Source: Russula earlei (lineage: Eukaryota > Basidiomycota > Agaricomycetes > Russulales > Russulaceae). From it: a stretch of DNA of 64,000 nt. Shown in pieces: positions 10,642 to 22,730 of this stretch. Where the stretch lies: contig JAGFNK010000179.1 in the NCBI GenBank assembly GCA_025769875.1, forward strand, positions 30,800-94,799. Direction: 5' to 3'. How positions within the stretch are numbered: the first letter of the stretch is position 1; every line of letters begins with the position of its first letter. The translations under genes and the position numbers were made by a program. The notes under the pieces were generated by a model, which saw only the letters and a program-made list of their open reading frames with translations, ran no database searches and was not told the origin of the DNA.

Positions 10642-11215
10642 GATTACGATCGAAAAGCAAAGCGGCGGGGGTTAGTTTGTGTATAATCGTAAGGTCGAGG
10701 TAAGTAAGTAGAGGAGGACAGGGCAGATATGGGGATGTTGAAGCCGTGGGTGGGAGGTAATATCGAGGAGGGGCACGTTGAGAAGGGCAGGGCGACGCGA
10801 CGCACGGCATGCGGCGAAGCTACGGAGCTGATGCTCATGCAAATGTGATGGACGGGTCATGTAAACGAATGAGATTGCACGTGGGGAGGACAGGTCGAGC
10901 TGGAACGCCTGAGCATGGAAAGAGTACACAACTGGCGAGAACTCGTCAATCCGTGGAATCAAGAGATGAGGAGATATGACGTTCTGGCCGCCGGGCGCAT
11001 GCCTGATTCATGGGTCGCGCGAGGCATAACGCGCGGATGGCGAGTGGAAAGGGGCATCACTTCGTGCTGGCCACACGTGTCTCACGTGGCCGCGTATCCC
11101 ACATGCTGAGACCGCGCGGGGGTAAAACCTGCTGAAGGCCGCACATCCACCAATATGAATCACAGCAAGGTCATACAGACGAGCGAGCGACATACACGGC
11201 GCGCGCATTTGTCCA
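10642..11215. other. intergenic, promoter of F-box-like gene
   Basis: About 570 bases between two minus-strand genes: upstream region of the F-box-like gene and 3' flank of SLD2. Short ORFs on both strands lack codon structure or recognisable motifs. Nothing else seen. Confidence 0.5.
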
Positions 11216-12960
11216 TTATAGCTCCCCCGCCTCCCATGGCACCGGCTCGCCTTCCCAATCATCCTCGGCCTGAGAGTCACTGCCTTCTCTTGCTTCTCCC
11301 ACGTCCCAGATGGCACCACCCTTCCGTGCGTCATGACTACTCGTGCGTTCGCCGTATAAGACGCCGCGCACCATGCTGAGGTCGCGTGTCGTATGTGTCT
11401 TGGACGGCGAGATTGCAAGCAGGCAAAGCAGGTCGTCTGGGAGGTTGACCTCAAGATTACCTGGTACATCGTCGCTCATCGGGCCCGGGCTTGACCGTCG
11501 ATCGTATGCTCCGAGACCGAGAATAAAATCCTCCTCCTCTGATGCGTCTGTGGCACCGCTTGTATCGCGTCGCTGCCAGCTCCATTCGCGGATCTTTACG
11601 TGATGATCTGTGCTACCCTCCTCTTCATCACCCGATTCCTCCGATAATTTTGATCTTTTACGGATTGGGCCTGTTGTTTTACCCCTCCCCTTCCCTTTAC
11701 CTGTGTACACAGAACTGGAGACAGCCGGAGGCGGGGAAGGTGGTAAAAGGAGAGGGCGGTCATTTGGGTAAAAGGGATCGGGAACGACGGAATCTGTATC
11801 AGCCGGGGGGCGTTTGACAGCCGTAATACCCTCCTCGATATAGTCATTTTGCTTGGCCTGCTGGGGCTCAGAAAAGGGACCTTCTGACGGTTGCCGTGAG
11901 CCGAAAGTATCGTTCTTACCAAAGATGTTGGGGTATAAAGGTTTCGCCGTTCGAGACTCTGTATTGTCCTTGGTCGGTTTTCCTTCTGGGGGGTTCATTT
12001 TGGAGTTCTGGTGATTATCGGAGAGCGGCTCAGAGGCGGAAAACCTCGACATGCCCCTTGCACGTTGTGATTTCGAGCGAGAGAGTCCAAGTCCAGTATG
12101 AATTGGCACCCTTTGTGATCGGGCGCGACCGTCTTGGGAAGTGACATCGGCGTCTCCTCCCTCAAATAGGAGCTTGAAGGCTCCGCCCATTGGAGGCGGT
12201 TTCACAGGAGATTCAGCCACAAAAGAAGAATCGGTCTGTTCGATGCCCGCCCGATCATCCTCATCGCTATCTTCCGCAGCGAGCACATCGAGCTTGGTAA
12301 ATGTGAGCGCATCAGGAAGAACGCGCTGGCGTTTCTCTTTCACGGGTGAGGGTGAGACGGGTTCCCCGCGTAAACGTTTCCGGGCCCTGGAGACGGCGTT
12401 GTTTGGGAGGGATGTCCGAGGGAGGCACGTCGTATCAGTGAGCGTTGGAATGGAAGTGAAAGGATCGGGAGATGGAGATTTAGGTGAGCGGATAAGTGGT
12501 TGCTTCGCCTTTTGGGGTGTGACAAAAGGATTGGCAGATGCATCAAAACCAGAAGGGGAAAGGGGCGCAACCTGCTTCTGCTTATTCTTCGTCGGCGAGA
12601 AGGGGTTAGATGAAGAAGTGGTTTCAGTCTTGATTGCGCGTGATCTAGGGATGATTGATCTTGGAATATCCGACTTTGGGGCATCAGAGCGTGGAGGGGT
12701 GGAAGGAGGGAGAAGTGAATTTTCTGGAAGTGACCTAGTGGCGTTTCCTAGCTTGGAAAGTCTTTTGTAGAGCCTGTATTTGTCGGCTGTACTAGGGTAG
12801 GAGTGATGAGCCAAAGAACTGTTTCGGGGCGGATGATACGAGTCGCACCGAGACCTGCACTCTTGATATCATCGACAGAGGGGGCATGGTGGTAAGCGGC
12901 CTTGAACTCCCTTTCGAAAGACTTGAGCTGAGCGCGTAAAGAGAGTAAATCTGTGTTCAT
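11216..12960 (-). CDS. SLD2: DNA replication regulator Sld2 (Drc1)
   Basis: Sld2 is phosphorylated by CDK and bridges Dpb11 to the replication origin complex during helicase loading. Two exons (12855-12960 and 11216-12786) give 558 residues. The N-terminal signature is clear: LRAQLKSFEREFKAAYHHAP, SVDDIKSA, and across the intron DKYRLYKRLSKL. This is the Sld2/RecQ4-type homology segment. The middle is Ser/Pro rich with many S/T-P dipeptides (for example PFSPTKNK, FVTPQK, SPKSPSPDP), the expected CDK target sites. The C-terminal third has basic clusters (RKRSKLSEES, KIREWSWQRR) and VNLPDDLLCLLAISP, a motif I associate with fungal Sld2. A start at 12960 is preferred because upstream in-frame codons read through promoter-like sequence. 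Divergent from the Pal1-like gene. Confidence 0.85.
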
Positions 12961-13316
12961 CGTCGTGGAAGCAAGAAAAGACGCAGGGGAAGGACACGTG
13001 ACGGGTGACACCGAATGCTAATAATAGTGGTGGCCAGCCAGGGCGTGCTGTGGTCGTCGCCGTGCTCGGTCGACGTCGTGTCCTCTCGTCCTGCTTGCCG
13101 TTCACCGCAGTTGCCGTGGATGTGGTACAAGCCCTCACCATGTCTATCGTTCTTGATTCCTGAGACATCTTTCCCCTCCCTTCCCCATCCTCACAGCCTT
13201 TTCCTCTTCCACTCTATCTTATTTGGCTCCCACTTCATCGCCCCCTCTTAAACTCATCGCCGCAGCATCTTCCCTTCCCCCACTTCTTTCTGCCCCCCAT
13301 CGCCCCCCCTCCCTCC
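12961..13316. promoter_or_regulatory. divergent intergenic region, SLD2 / Pal1-like gene
   Basis: 356 bp between two start codons on opposite strands, so it must hold both promoters. The plus-strand side (13165-13310) is a long pyrimidine-rich CT tract of the kind often found upstream of fungal transcription starts. No TATA box is evident. Confidence 0.5.
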
Positions 13317-15639
13317 ATGGCTTCCGGTACTCTCTATCCCCCGCCCTCCGCCTTCTCTGGCTATGACCTTGGTGTCTACCCCGCAAATGACTACCATCCC
13401 GAATACACCCCTTATGCGCCCTCCCGACCGCTGCCATGGTACGCTCAACAACAGCAAGGCTATCAAGTTTGGTCTCCTCCTTCACGCTATTCCACGGGCT
13501 CCTACCCAGATTCCTCCGCCCCTGGTTCTCCCGGTTCTCCCATTCCCTTGAGGCACTCTTTTGCCGACGACCCTGCCTTTGCCCCTGATCCCAGCACCAA
13601 TCCCGATAATTGGTATCGCCCAATGGATGCGCTGTCAATGACTGCTCCCCCCCCCCGTACGTATTCAGGCTTGGACCTTCCACATGGCTTTGTACCCCAG
13701 TCCGCCCCATTCCCTAACGCGCCATATCGCGCACATTCTTATCATGAGGACATCGGTCCTTCATTTGGACCCCAACCTGTTTATATCGCACCCAATTCTG
13801 TTACACCATCATCTTCTACGTCCGGCTCAACCACATCCATCGCTCGGCCTCCCCGGTCCTCGGTCCGCAGTCCAGATTACCCACCCTCGCATTCGGATTC
13901 TCCTTTCCGCTCCACCCTACCTACAGACGCTCCGTATACTCTTCCGGACGAGAGGCAGGTACATCCCCGTACCGGCAAGCACCGCCCGAAGCGCCGGTCC
14001 CCCCCTGCTGCGCAGCAGATGAATGACCAAGTTGAACAACGCTCTGGCCTGGTTTTCCCATTGATTGAGTACCCTCCGGCGGACGTCCCCCCTCCACCCA
14101 GTCTCGCAGAACAGCCAAAAGAAAGCCGAGGAAGAACTTCGAGTCGACCCACCCCCCCTGACTTGGACCCCATAGACGAACTTGACAAAACCAACCCCCA
14201 CGGGTATAATGTTCACCATAAGGGTCCCTACGAAGCCGTTGCTGCCATCCTTAACGAGACAAATCCAATTGATTCTCCTCTGTTACGGGTCAAGGGGATA
14301 CAGCAACAAGTTTCTTCAAGCGCTCTCGCTCGCCCCTCACGCACCAAGGCACGTAAAGCCCCCTATCCTGATCATTCACATTTGTCGTGTCCTCATGTTC
14401 TATTAGAGAGAACCAAATGCAAATCCCATGTCTCTTAACCTGCAACCAGGGCAAATTCTCCAGAGCTCTATCTACCAACCGACACAGCCCACCCCCTTTC
14501 CCCTTGAATATTCCCTAGGTGCACATCATGGGAGTCATGACATTCGTCTCCCGCGCGGGCCAGTCGAACACATGACGACTGGTTATAACACAGCGACCAC
14601 TGGATCTCCACTGCGTCGCAACCAGACTCTTCCTCCTCCAAGTTTGGCTCGTGGGTCGCTCGAGCAATCTTATCGTAATCAACCTTCTGGGACATCTGAA
14701 GTCCAGAGGTATCAACATCCGGACGACCATCAACCCAACTCCCAGCCTGTCGATCATCAAACCGGTGTCCCACCCCATTCAGGTCGGCGACGTAGTGCTC
14801 AGATATATCGCCATTCTCCTGAACATCGATCCGCACCTCACAACAACAGGCCACAGGCACAGCTTGGACCTGTAATCTCCGTCACCGCTCCTGAAGCACT
14901 CCTCGCCACCCCAGACCTCGATCAGCGTTTCTCCCGTACACTCTACCTTACAAATCCCGATGAAACTATTCGCGCTCGGACACATCCTTCCGGTGCATCT
15001 CTTTTGCCACTGGCCCACGAGTCGAGCCGCTCTTCGCATGAACGACAAATGGAGCAGCCTCCGCGTGGCCACCATGACAGCATTTACGGTGGCCAGACAG
15101 CACGCGCACCTACGGACTCAGAGCGCCGCAATCGTGGTCATTCACGCAATTCTCCTCCAAGCGCAGTGATAACCTCAGATCAAGAATCTCCTCGTCGTTA
15201 TGAGCCGCCATCCCAAACTGTAGCGGCTATGAATGGACAGTATATTGGGAAAGCGGGATCCACCACGTCTTCGTCGTCGTCAACTCTAGCTCCGCGGCAC
15301 CTCCCGAAACGCCTTGTCATGCCAACGCCACTTGCCAACAGTGCTGAGACTGCCCCCCCAATGATGCCTTCTGCGTCGCATTCAAATGATGGGCGGTCTG
15401 GACAGGTACTGCGCAAGCGTGGCCAAGTGGGTGATAGGCCTCAGCCTCAACGTTCTCAGTCATTGCCATCGGAGACGGCGAGCCGTGGAATGTTCTCTTT
15501 CTTCAGGTTCGGAAAGAGTTCCAAGCCGACAGCGCGGGAGGTGCATGTGACGGAAAAGTCGAAGGTTGGGACGAGTGAGAAGGCGGAACGCCGAGTGCGC
15601 ATACGCGAGGAGCCCCGCAAGCTCAGCAAACGCAAATGA
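13317..15639 (+). CDS. Pal1-like cell morphology protein (disordered)
   Basis: Two exons, 13317-14352 and 14411-15639, give 754 residues; the donor AC|GTAAAG and acceptor TTAGAGAG restore the frame into MSLNLQPGQI. The protein is rich in Pro, Ser, His and Arg with little predicted order. One segment stands out: DPIDELDKTNPHGYNVHHKG then PYEA, matching the Pal1 pattern (IDxLDxT...HHxGPy-A) of fungal proteins that associate with endocytic coats and cell-growth sites. The last 60 residues are basic and include FSFFRFGKSSK, KRRVRIREEPRKLSKRK-like clusters. There are poly-Ser (SSSSST) and S-P motifs that suggest phosphorylation. The function is by analogy with fission yeast Pal1. The alternative donor at QQQ|GTTTCT would remove 16 codons. 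Confidence 0.55.
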
Positions 15640-15930
15640 GCAGACCCCCAGACTCTGTTCCTTAGTCTGTCCCGTGTTTGAAAACTATGTTGTATCGTCT
15701 TTGCATTGTTGCAGGTGTTAGTCTCTTCGGGAAGAGGTACCCACGGCCGGCTCTGTGGACCATCACGCACTGTTCTGTTACGTTGTGGTCCTCCGAATGT
15801 TGTATCGTATCATTAAAAGGTTGTATCTAACTTGGATCTTGTAGTATCACGATGTGCAGACGAACGAGCTTGCTATGATCAATGCAATGAGAAAGTGATC
15901 ATTGTGAAAAAGGATACAGAGCAATAACGA

Positions 15931-16877
15931 TCAAAAAGTTTGACGGAACATAAATTGAAAGCTGTACTGCTTCGTGTCTGGATCCCAGTGTGACCAGTTC
16001 CAATAGCCTCCGTCATCAAATTCATCCTCTATCTCGCGTGCAGGGATACGGAACGCGATGGTCTCGTAGGGCTCTGCTGCCACCTATCCGCCGGGGGGGA
16101 GGGGCAGGCGAAAAAGAAAAGGACAGGGTCAGCCTCACATCAAAGACAAAGGAAGAGAGGGGCGAGCACGCACGATGAGATACTGATATGACTTGTTCGG
16201 AGGCTCCCTCCTCTGCTCCCAGGCACTCATGAACCGCCTGCGCGGGACGACGCCGGCCTTGATCTGCGGGAGGTGGATCTGCACCATCATGCCCTCCTTG
16301 CCCGACTCGCGGTCCCGCACCTTGGTGACGCGGTACCCGGGGCGCCCGATCTTCAGAAACACCTTGCGCTGCACGCTCGACTGCTTCGGCGCGACCTGCA
16401 GCTCGCCCTCTTTCATGTCGCGCGCCGCGCGCCGCGCCAGGTTCGTCTGGTGCTTCTTGCCCTGCGTGTGCGCGAGGTAGGACCCCTCGTTCGTGTGGAG
16501 CGTCAGGCAGAGTCGGCATTCGAGCGAGCCGAGGTGGTTGCGCAGGATGTATGGATCCTAACAAAAAGAAGAAGTGGTGATGAGTCGGTTTTTTCCCCGC
16601 CCCCCCCCCCCTTCCTCCCCAACCCACGGCGGACGCCGCACCTTGTTCAGATCCACGACGCCCATGGCGATCTTGCGCAGACGCTCGCGTCTGTCGACGT
16701 TGGTCTCGGATGCCCCGGCGACGCCGCCGCCGCCGAATTTTGAACCCACTCGATTCTGGGAAGGTAGTGAAAACCGTTAAATACGACGTTCATGTATGGG
16801 GACCAACCTGGAAATCTACGAGATAGGATAGGTTGAGTGAGTCCGTTTGAGGTTGATGTTATACTCTACATACCCAT
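15931..16877 (-). CDS. PRP11: Splicing factor 3a subunit 2 (Prp11/SF3a66)
   Basis: SF3a subunit of the U2 snRNP. Five coding exons: 16874-16877 (4 nt), 16808-16815 (8 nt), 16642-16755, 16174-16557 and 15931-16083, giving 220 residues. Splicing ATGG + ATTTCCAG + AATCGA makes the start MDFQNRVGSKFGGGG, exactly the conserved Prp11 opening, so the tiny exons are well supported. The matrin-type zinc finger follows (CRLCLTLHTNEGSYLAHTQG then KKH). Downstream are KIGRPGYRVTKVRD, PRRRFMSAWEQRREPP and AAEPYETIAFRIPAREI, the segment that binds SF3b. The C-terminus FWNWSHWDPDTK-like region is followed by a short Phe-rich tail; there is no proline-rich repeat as in vertebrates. It is divergent from RRP5. 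Confidence 0.94.
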
Positions 16878-17072
16878 TTTTGAAGACTAATACGACTGGA
16901 GAGAGAGAGGAGAGGGAGAGAGAGACGAGGTCAGCGGCTCTCTGAGCTGAGCTGAGCTCTGAGAGTGCTGCTGAGGTAATCGCGACAATCTAGATCCAAT
17001 TTCTGAATCTGACGCCTCTCCTCTCTACCTCTCTGTGCAAGCAATAACCTTGCGACCTCCGTTTCCTGCATC
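16878..17072. promoter_or_regulatory. 195-bp bidirectional promoter, PRP11 / RRP5
   Basis: Divergent start codons are 195 bp apart. The interval contains a purine tract (GAGAGA repeats at about 16890-16930) followed by overlapping AGCTGAGCT direct repeats and a CT-rich stretch before the RRP5 ATG. Both genes serve RNA processing, which fits shared regulation, but no specific factor site can be named. Confidence 0.5.
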
Positions 17073-20000
17073 ATGGCCTCTAAGAAGAGAAATTTAGAGG
17101 ATGCCGCGTCCTCAAAAGCCAAAAAGTCCAAGCTAACGGCTGAGGGGAGCGCGCTGGCAGGCAAGAAAGCGAACAAGGAAAAGGAGAAAGCTGCCAAGCC
17201 GCCGCCGCTGCATGTTTTGAACGCTGCGCCAGAGGAGATCGATTTTCCTCGAGGTGGCGGGACGTCGTTTACGGCTCAGGAAGTGAAGGCTATTCGCGAC
17301 GAGGCCATGAATGAGGCCAACCAGTTATTCGGGGTGCGTTCGCGGTGGATAGATTTTTTGCTTTCTCCCGCTTACGTGTCACTTGAAGGAACATGCGCAG
17401 AAGCCGAAAAATGCACGCAAAATGTCGGGTTCAAAGGGTAAAGGTACGGCAGTCGAGGGAGGCGGAAAGAAAACAAGCGGTGGTGTCCGGATAGAGCACC
17501 TCAACTACAAGGTGAGTCTCCGGAGACAGCTTCCGGCGCCTCATACAGATTATGCCCCCAACAGCGCATCACTGTAGGGATGAAGATTCTGGCCCAGGTT
17601 GTCTCTATCGAATCCTTAGCTCTCGTTGTGTCTCTGCCCAACCAGTTGTATGGCCATGTCCCAATAACTCAGATCTCCTCCGAGCTCACTTCCGCTCTTG
17701 AGTCTATGGATGTGGACGACGAGCCACCTTCCGAGGAGGAAGAGGAGGAAGACGCAGATACGAAAGCTTCCCATCCGCCTGACCTGTTTGATCTTTTCCG
17801 GCCTGGCCAGTATCTTCGCTGTATTGTAGCTGCCTCACATGCTGCTGGCACGACAAAGGTGGGAGAGAGAACAGGACGAACGAGAGATGAGGTCGAAAAA
17901 GCCAGCAGGCGTGTGGAGCTGAGTCTCATCCCCGAGCAGGTGAATCAGGGGGTGTTAAAAACGGACCTGAAGCCAGGCTTTGTGAGTAATTGCTCACTTG
18001 TTTCATGCTTACCCTTATCATATTAGTGTAGACTATGTCCGCCTCTGTCAAAAGCGTCGAAGACCACGGATACATACTCAACCTCGGAGTTGCGGAGGTA
18101 TCGGGCTTCTTATCCTTCAAGGATGCTAAGAAGTTGCTGGAGAGCTCCTCACAGCTTCCCGTTGGTAGTATAGTTGACGCCTCCATATCAAAACTACTGA
18201 GCAACGGGCGTACCTGCAACGTTACGATTGCACCGTCAAGTATAAGAGCTTCTTATGTAGGTTGGCCTTTGTTTTTGTGCCGTCTTCTCAGTGAATTTCG
18301 ATTTCAGCTGAAAGAAGTTACCAATGTAACTTCAATTCTTCCTGGAGAACTGGTACAATGTCTGATCACGGACATTTCACCTCTCGGGTTGAATGTTCAG
18401 GTCCTGGGTTACTTTGATGGCACTATCGACGAATACCACCTTCCGCCGGGTAACCAAGCTGACAATTTCAAAGCCGGAAAGAAGGTCAAGGCCAGAGTAC
18501 TGTACGAGATCCCGGGTTCCTCACCACCCCGATTTGCGCTCTCACTCGCCAGCCATATAACCTTGCTGGAGCAGAAATCTATTGGGGCGGGAGATGACGA
18601 AGGAGACACAAGTATTGAAGAAGCATACCCCGTTGGTACTACCCTAGACGCCGTGAAAGTCGTCAGGGTAGAGGCTGGGCGTGGCCTACTGGTTGACGTG
18701 CAGGAGGCAGTTCAAGGATTTGTTCATGTGAGTTTCCTGACATCCTCTTGCCTCTGATTATCTAAGGTCCTCCAGATCTCTCACACTTCCGATGAATATG
18801 TCCCTTCTCTGTCAGCCTCTTCAGGAGCATGGAAAATTGGTGCTTCACATCGCGCCCGGGTCATTGGGTACCACCCTTTTGATGGCATCCTTCAACTATC
18901 TATGCGCGCTTCCGTTCTAGAGCAGAAATTTCTCAGGGTTTCGGATGTCCAAGTTGGAGAACTGCTTAAAGGCACCGTCAAAAAGCTCATTGACAACGCT
19001 TTGTTCGTATCCATCTCTGGAAGTGTGGATGGTGTTGTCTTTCCCAGTCACTATGCCGATATCATGTTGAAGCATCCCCAGAAGAGATTCAAAGAAGGGG
19101 CCAACATCAAGTGTCGCGTAAGTAAACGCTAACAAATGGCAGCATGCTGGTCGCCTATCTGACATTTTAGGTTCTTGTTGTTGATCCCGAGCGGAAAAGG
19201 GTAGCATTGACGGCCAAAAAAACCCTAGTAGAATCGGATTTGCCTCTTATCTCCCGTGTAGAGGACGCTCAAGTTGGCATGGTGACTCACGCCGTCATCT
19301 TCAAGATAACGGAGAAACGCTTGCTCGTGGAGTTCTTCAATAGCGTCAAAGGCTCTATCCCACTAAAGGAGGCTGGGTAAATAAACGGTCGCACAAGTAC
19401 TATTTGTTGCTGAAATTCCGTCAGTGAAAACTTGGTTGGGCCCTTAAGCAGTTCGTTTGCTGTAGGGAAACCCGTCAAGGTTCGCATCATCTCAGTGAAC
19501 CCCGAAAAGAGGAACATCACAGCAAGCATTCGGCGCACCGCACCTAGCTTCGACATTAAGACCGCCGACATTAGCGCAGTCGAGATTGGCAGCAATGTCG
19601 AAGGCATTGTCACTGAAATCCATAAAGACAACGCTCTTTTGTCCCTCAAGCAGTCGAATATTCGTGCTTTGCTGTCATTAAAGAATCTGGCGAACCATCG
19701 CAATCTCTCCATTCCCCAACTGCGGACGTCTCTCAAGGTTGGCGAAGAGCTAAATGATCTCGTCGTTGTGACACGGAATCCAGAGAAAGGCATCGTGATT
19801 GTGGCGAGCCGACCAAAGACAAAACCAACACTGGACCGCAAGCGAGTTCTAAAGATTGATACCGTCGAAATTGGACAACTAGTCGGTGGCCGGGTTCTCC
19901 GCCACTTCCACAGCGGCACGGTCCTCAAGTTTTCCGGGAAGATCACGGGCACTCTGCACCCTACCGATGCGTCAGATGACTACGAAACCGGTGTGCCTTT

Positions 20001-22420
20001 CCCGGTCCTCGACTCGATTGTTAAGGCCGCTGTGATCTCCTTCGACAAAGACAAGAAGCAGCTTGTTGTCTCTGCCCGTGTATCAAGAACCACGCCGGAC
20101 GATCACCCACCGATCGTAGATCGAGAGATCTGTGGAATAGAAGAGCTGAAAGTCGGCGAGACCGTCCGTGGTTTCGTGAAGAGCATACCAGAACACGGTC
20201 TATTCGTAACTCTGGGTCGCTCGATAGACGCGCGAGTCCAGATCAAAGAGCTTTTCGACGAGGTAAGGACGTCGGTGTATAACGCCTTGGATCCATAATC
20301 GCATACCTTTATCATCCAGTTCGTGAAGGAATGGCGGCCTCGCTTCCAAATGAACCAGCTCGTTAAAGGTCGCATTCTTAGGTATAGCTTCCCCTTCCCC
20401 TTCCCATGGATTGATCCCATCATAACTGAACGCGTGACTAAGCATTGACGCCATCAACAAGAAGGTCGAACTTACCTTCCGTTCGGGGACTTTGTCGAGG
20501 GCAACTGGGCCTACACTCTCAGATTTCCAGGAAGGCCAAAAGGTCAAGGGCCGCGTAAAGAAAATCGAGGATTATGGCATTTTCGTCGAGATCGAAGGGA
20601 GTAAAGTCTCTGGCCTGTGTCATAAATCTGAGGTGTGTGCTAATCGTCCCCCGACGTTGTGTACCTTACTGAAAGTCTTCTCAGCTCTCGGATAATAAGG
20701 ACGCGGATGCTGCCCTAGCCCTGCGCAGTTTCCAGGAAGGTGACATTGTGAAAGCCTTTGTTACCTCAGTCGACCTGGATAAACGACGCATATCATTCAG
20801 CCTGAGGCCGTCTCACTTTGTAGATGAAGACTTCCAGCAGACAGATGATACCTCTTCTAAAGAGGACGAGGGGTCATTAGGCGTCGTCAAGGACGTCGAG
20901 ATGGCCAGCGTTGAAGAGGACGGTGTTGATGATGCGGAAAGTGACGCAGACTCCGAAGATGAAGGCTCCGAAGCCGAGTCCATGGTTGTGGACATCGGTG
21001 CCGATATTCAGATCCTCGATCCGAAACAGGGCGACGTGACCATCGTCCCCAGTAGCGCGCGGCCGGCGCCCGTTCTCAAGATACAAGGTGGTTTCCAGTG
21101 GTCCGGCGACATTCCACAAGAAAACGCCGACGAACCAGAATCGTCAGAGGACAGCGACGCGGACGAGCAGGGGACCAAGAAGAAGCGGAAAAGGAAAAAG
21201 AAGGTCGAGCTCGACCTGACGGCCGACATGCACACCAAGAGGCCGGAGTCGACGAGCGACTTTGAGCGCGTGCTGCTCGGGTCGCCCAATTCGTCGTACC
21301 TGTGGATCCAGTACATGTCGTTCCAGCTTCAGCTGTCCGAGATCGAAAAGGCCCGCGAGGTCGCCAAGCGCGCGCTGGACACGATCAGCTTCCGCGAGGA
21401 GAGGGAAAAGCTGAACGTGTGGATCGCGCTCATGAACCTCGAAAACGTCTACGGCAGCGAGGAGTCCCTCGAGAGCGCGTTCAGGGACGCTGCGCGGCAT
21501 TGCGAGCCGAAAACGGTCCATCTGAGACTCGCTTCCATCCTTGAGGAATCTGGAAAGCTCGAGGTAAAGTACCTTTGTGCCTTTCTCTGCCCCATTTCTT
21601 TGGGGGTGGGAGTTTATGTCCTCGTCCCCCCCCCCCGCACCCTCCGACGTGCCTGATATCTTCGCCCCGTGCGTTGTTCATTCACCTTACAGAAAGCGGA
21701 AGAACAGTACAAGCGAACATGCAAAAAGTTTGGACAAAGCGCCAAAGTCTGGACCCTGTTCGGCGAACATTACCTGAAACGGGGCGACGTCGAACAGGCG
21801 CGGAAGCTCCTTCCCCGAAGCCTGCAGAGTTTGGAGAAGCGCAAACGTAAGCGAATCTTCCTCTCTTGCGTGGGCGCCCGAGCCCACGCTTTACCCAACA
21901 CGCTTGATCGCAACCCGCGCGCTGACGGAACGACGACGACGGGCCAGACCTCAAAGTCGTCTCCAAGTTTGCCCAGCTGGAATATAAATTGGGCGAACCC
22001 GAGCGGGGAAAGACGCTGTTCGAGGGCGTCGTCGACTCTCATCCCAAACGTTGGGACCTCTGGTCAATATACATAGACATGGAAGCCGGACAGAACGACA
22101 TGCAGAGCATCAGGTCCGAGCACCGTCCTCGAGCACCGTCCGTTTTCTCCCGAGCTGACTCCTTCCCGTTCAAGGAACCTCTTCGATCGTGTACTGGCTC
22201 TAAAGATGACGAGCCACAAGGCCAAGTAAGTTGCGTTGCGCACCTCGCCCTCGAGGTGGTTTGTCATTCAGATCTGAAGCTGCATTCCAGAGCTTTCTTT
22301 AAGAGGTGGCTTGCACTCGAGAAAAGGGTCGGGGACGACGCAGGGGCTGAGACGGTCAAAGCAAAGGCTATCGAATGGACTCGGCGCGCAGCCACGAACA
22401 CAACAGGAGACGAGGTGTAA
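17073..22420 (+). CDS. RRP5: rRNA biogenesis protein Rrp5 (PDCD11)
   Basis: Nucleolar factor needed for both 18S and 5.8S rRNA processing. Fifteen exons close in frame to 1483 residues: 17073-17333, 17401-17511, 17565-17981, 18032-18256, 18308-18727, 18776-19117, 19171-19376, 19425-20262, 20320-20381, 20443-20632, 20685-21563, 21693-21846, 21948-22113, 22175-22225 and 22291-22420. A basic N-terminal tail leads into many S1 RNA-binding repeats (for example [49 protein letters not shown]). An acidic linker (about residues 1000-1080) precedes C-terminal HAT repeats such as [34 protein letters not shown] and [14 protein letters not shown], ending with [14 protein letters not shown]. Domain order and length match the family. 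No lesion seen. Confidence 0.95.
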
Positions 22421-22730
22421 CGACCAATGCCATCCACCCGTTGGCTGTCCAAGAGATAGCTCGAGAATGGGGATGTACTGCTCCAATATATATTTAATAT
22501 CACACATACGAGAAAGCAAAACGAAAAATTAGGCGGACTAGGAGATATAAAAAAACCAACAATGAGTGTAAGGGACATCGGTTACGTCGAGATCGGTAGG
22601 GTATATGCTAAGAAGGAAAAACACGAAAGGGAAACAATAGCATGTAGGACATGGGAAGGCATGGCGACAGATCGAACGAAGCTGATGAAGCATGTCAGTG
22701 TGCAAACGAGGATTGGATTGCAGCAAATCG

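Noticed and set aside
12141..12770. 209-codon plus-strand ORF
   Set aside because: Antisense to SLD2; Ser/Gly-rich shadow.
19287..19952. 221-codon minus-strand ORF
   Set aside because: Antisense to RRP5 S1-repeat exons, which are in a verified frame.
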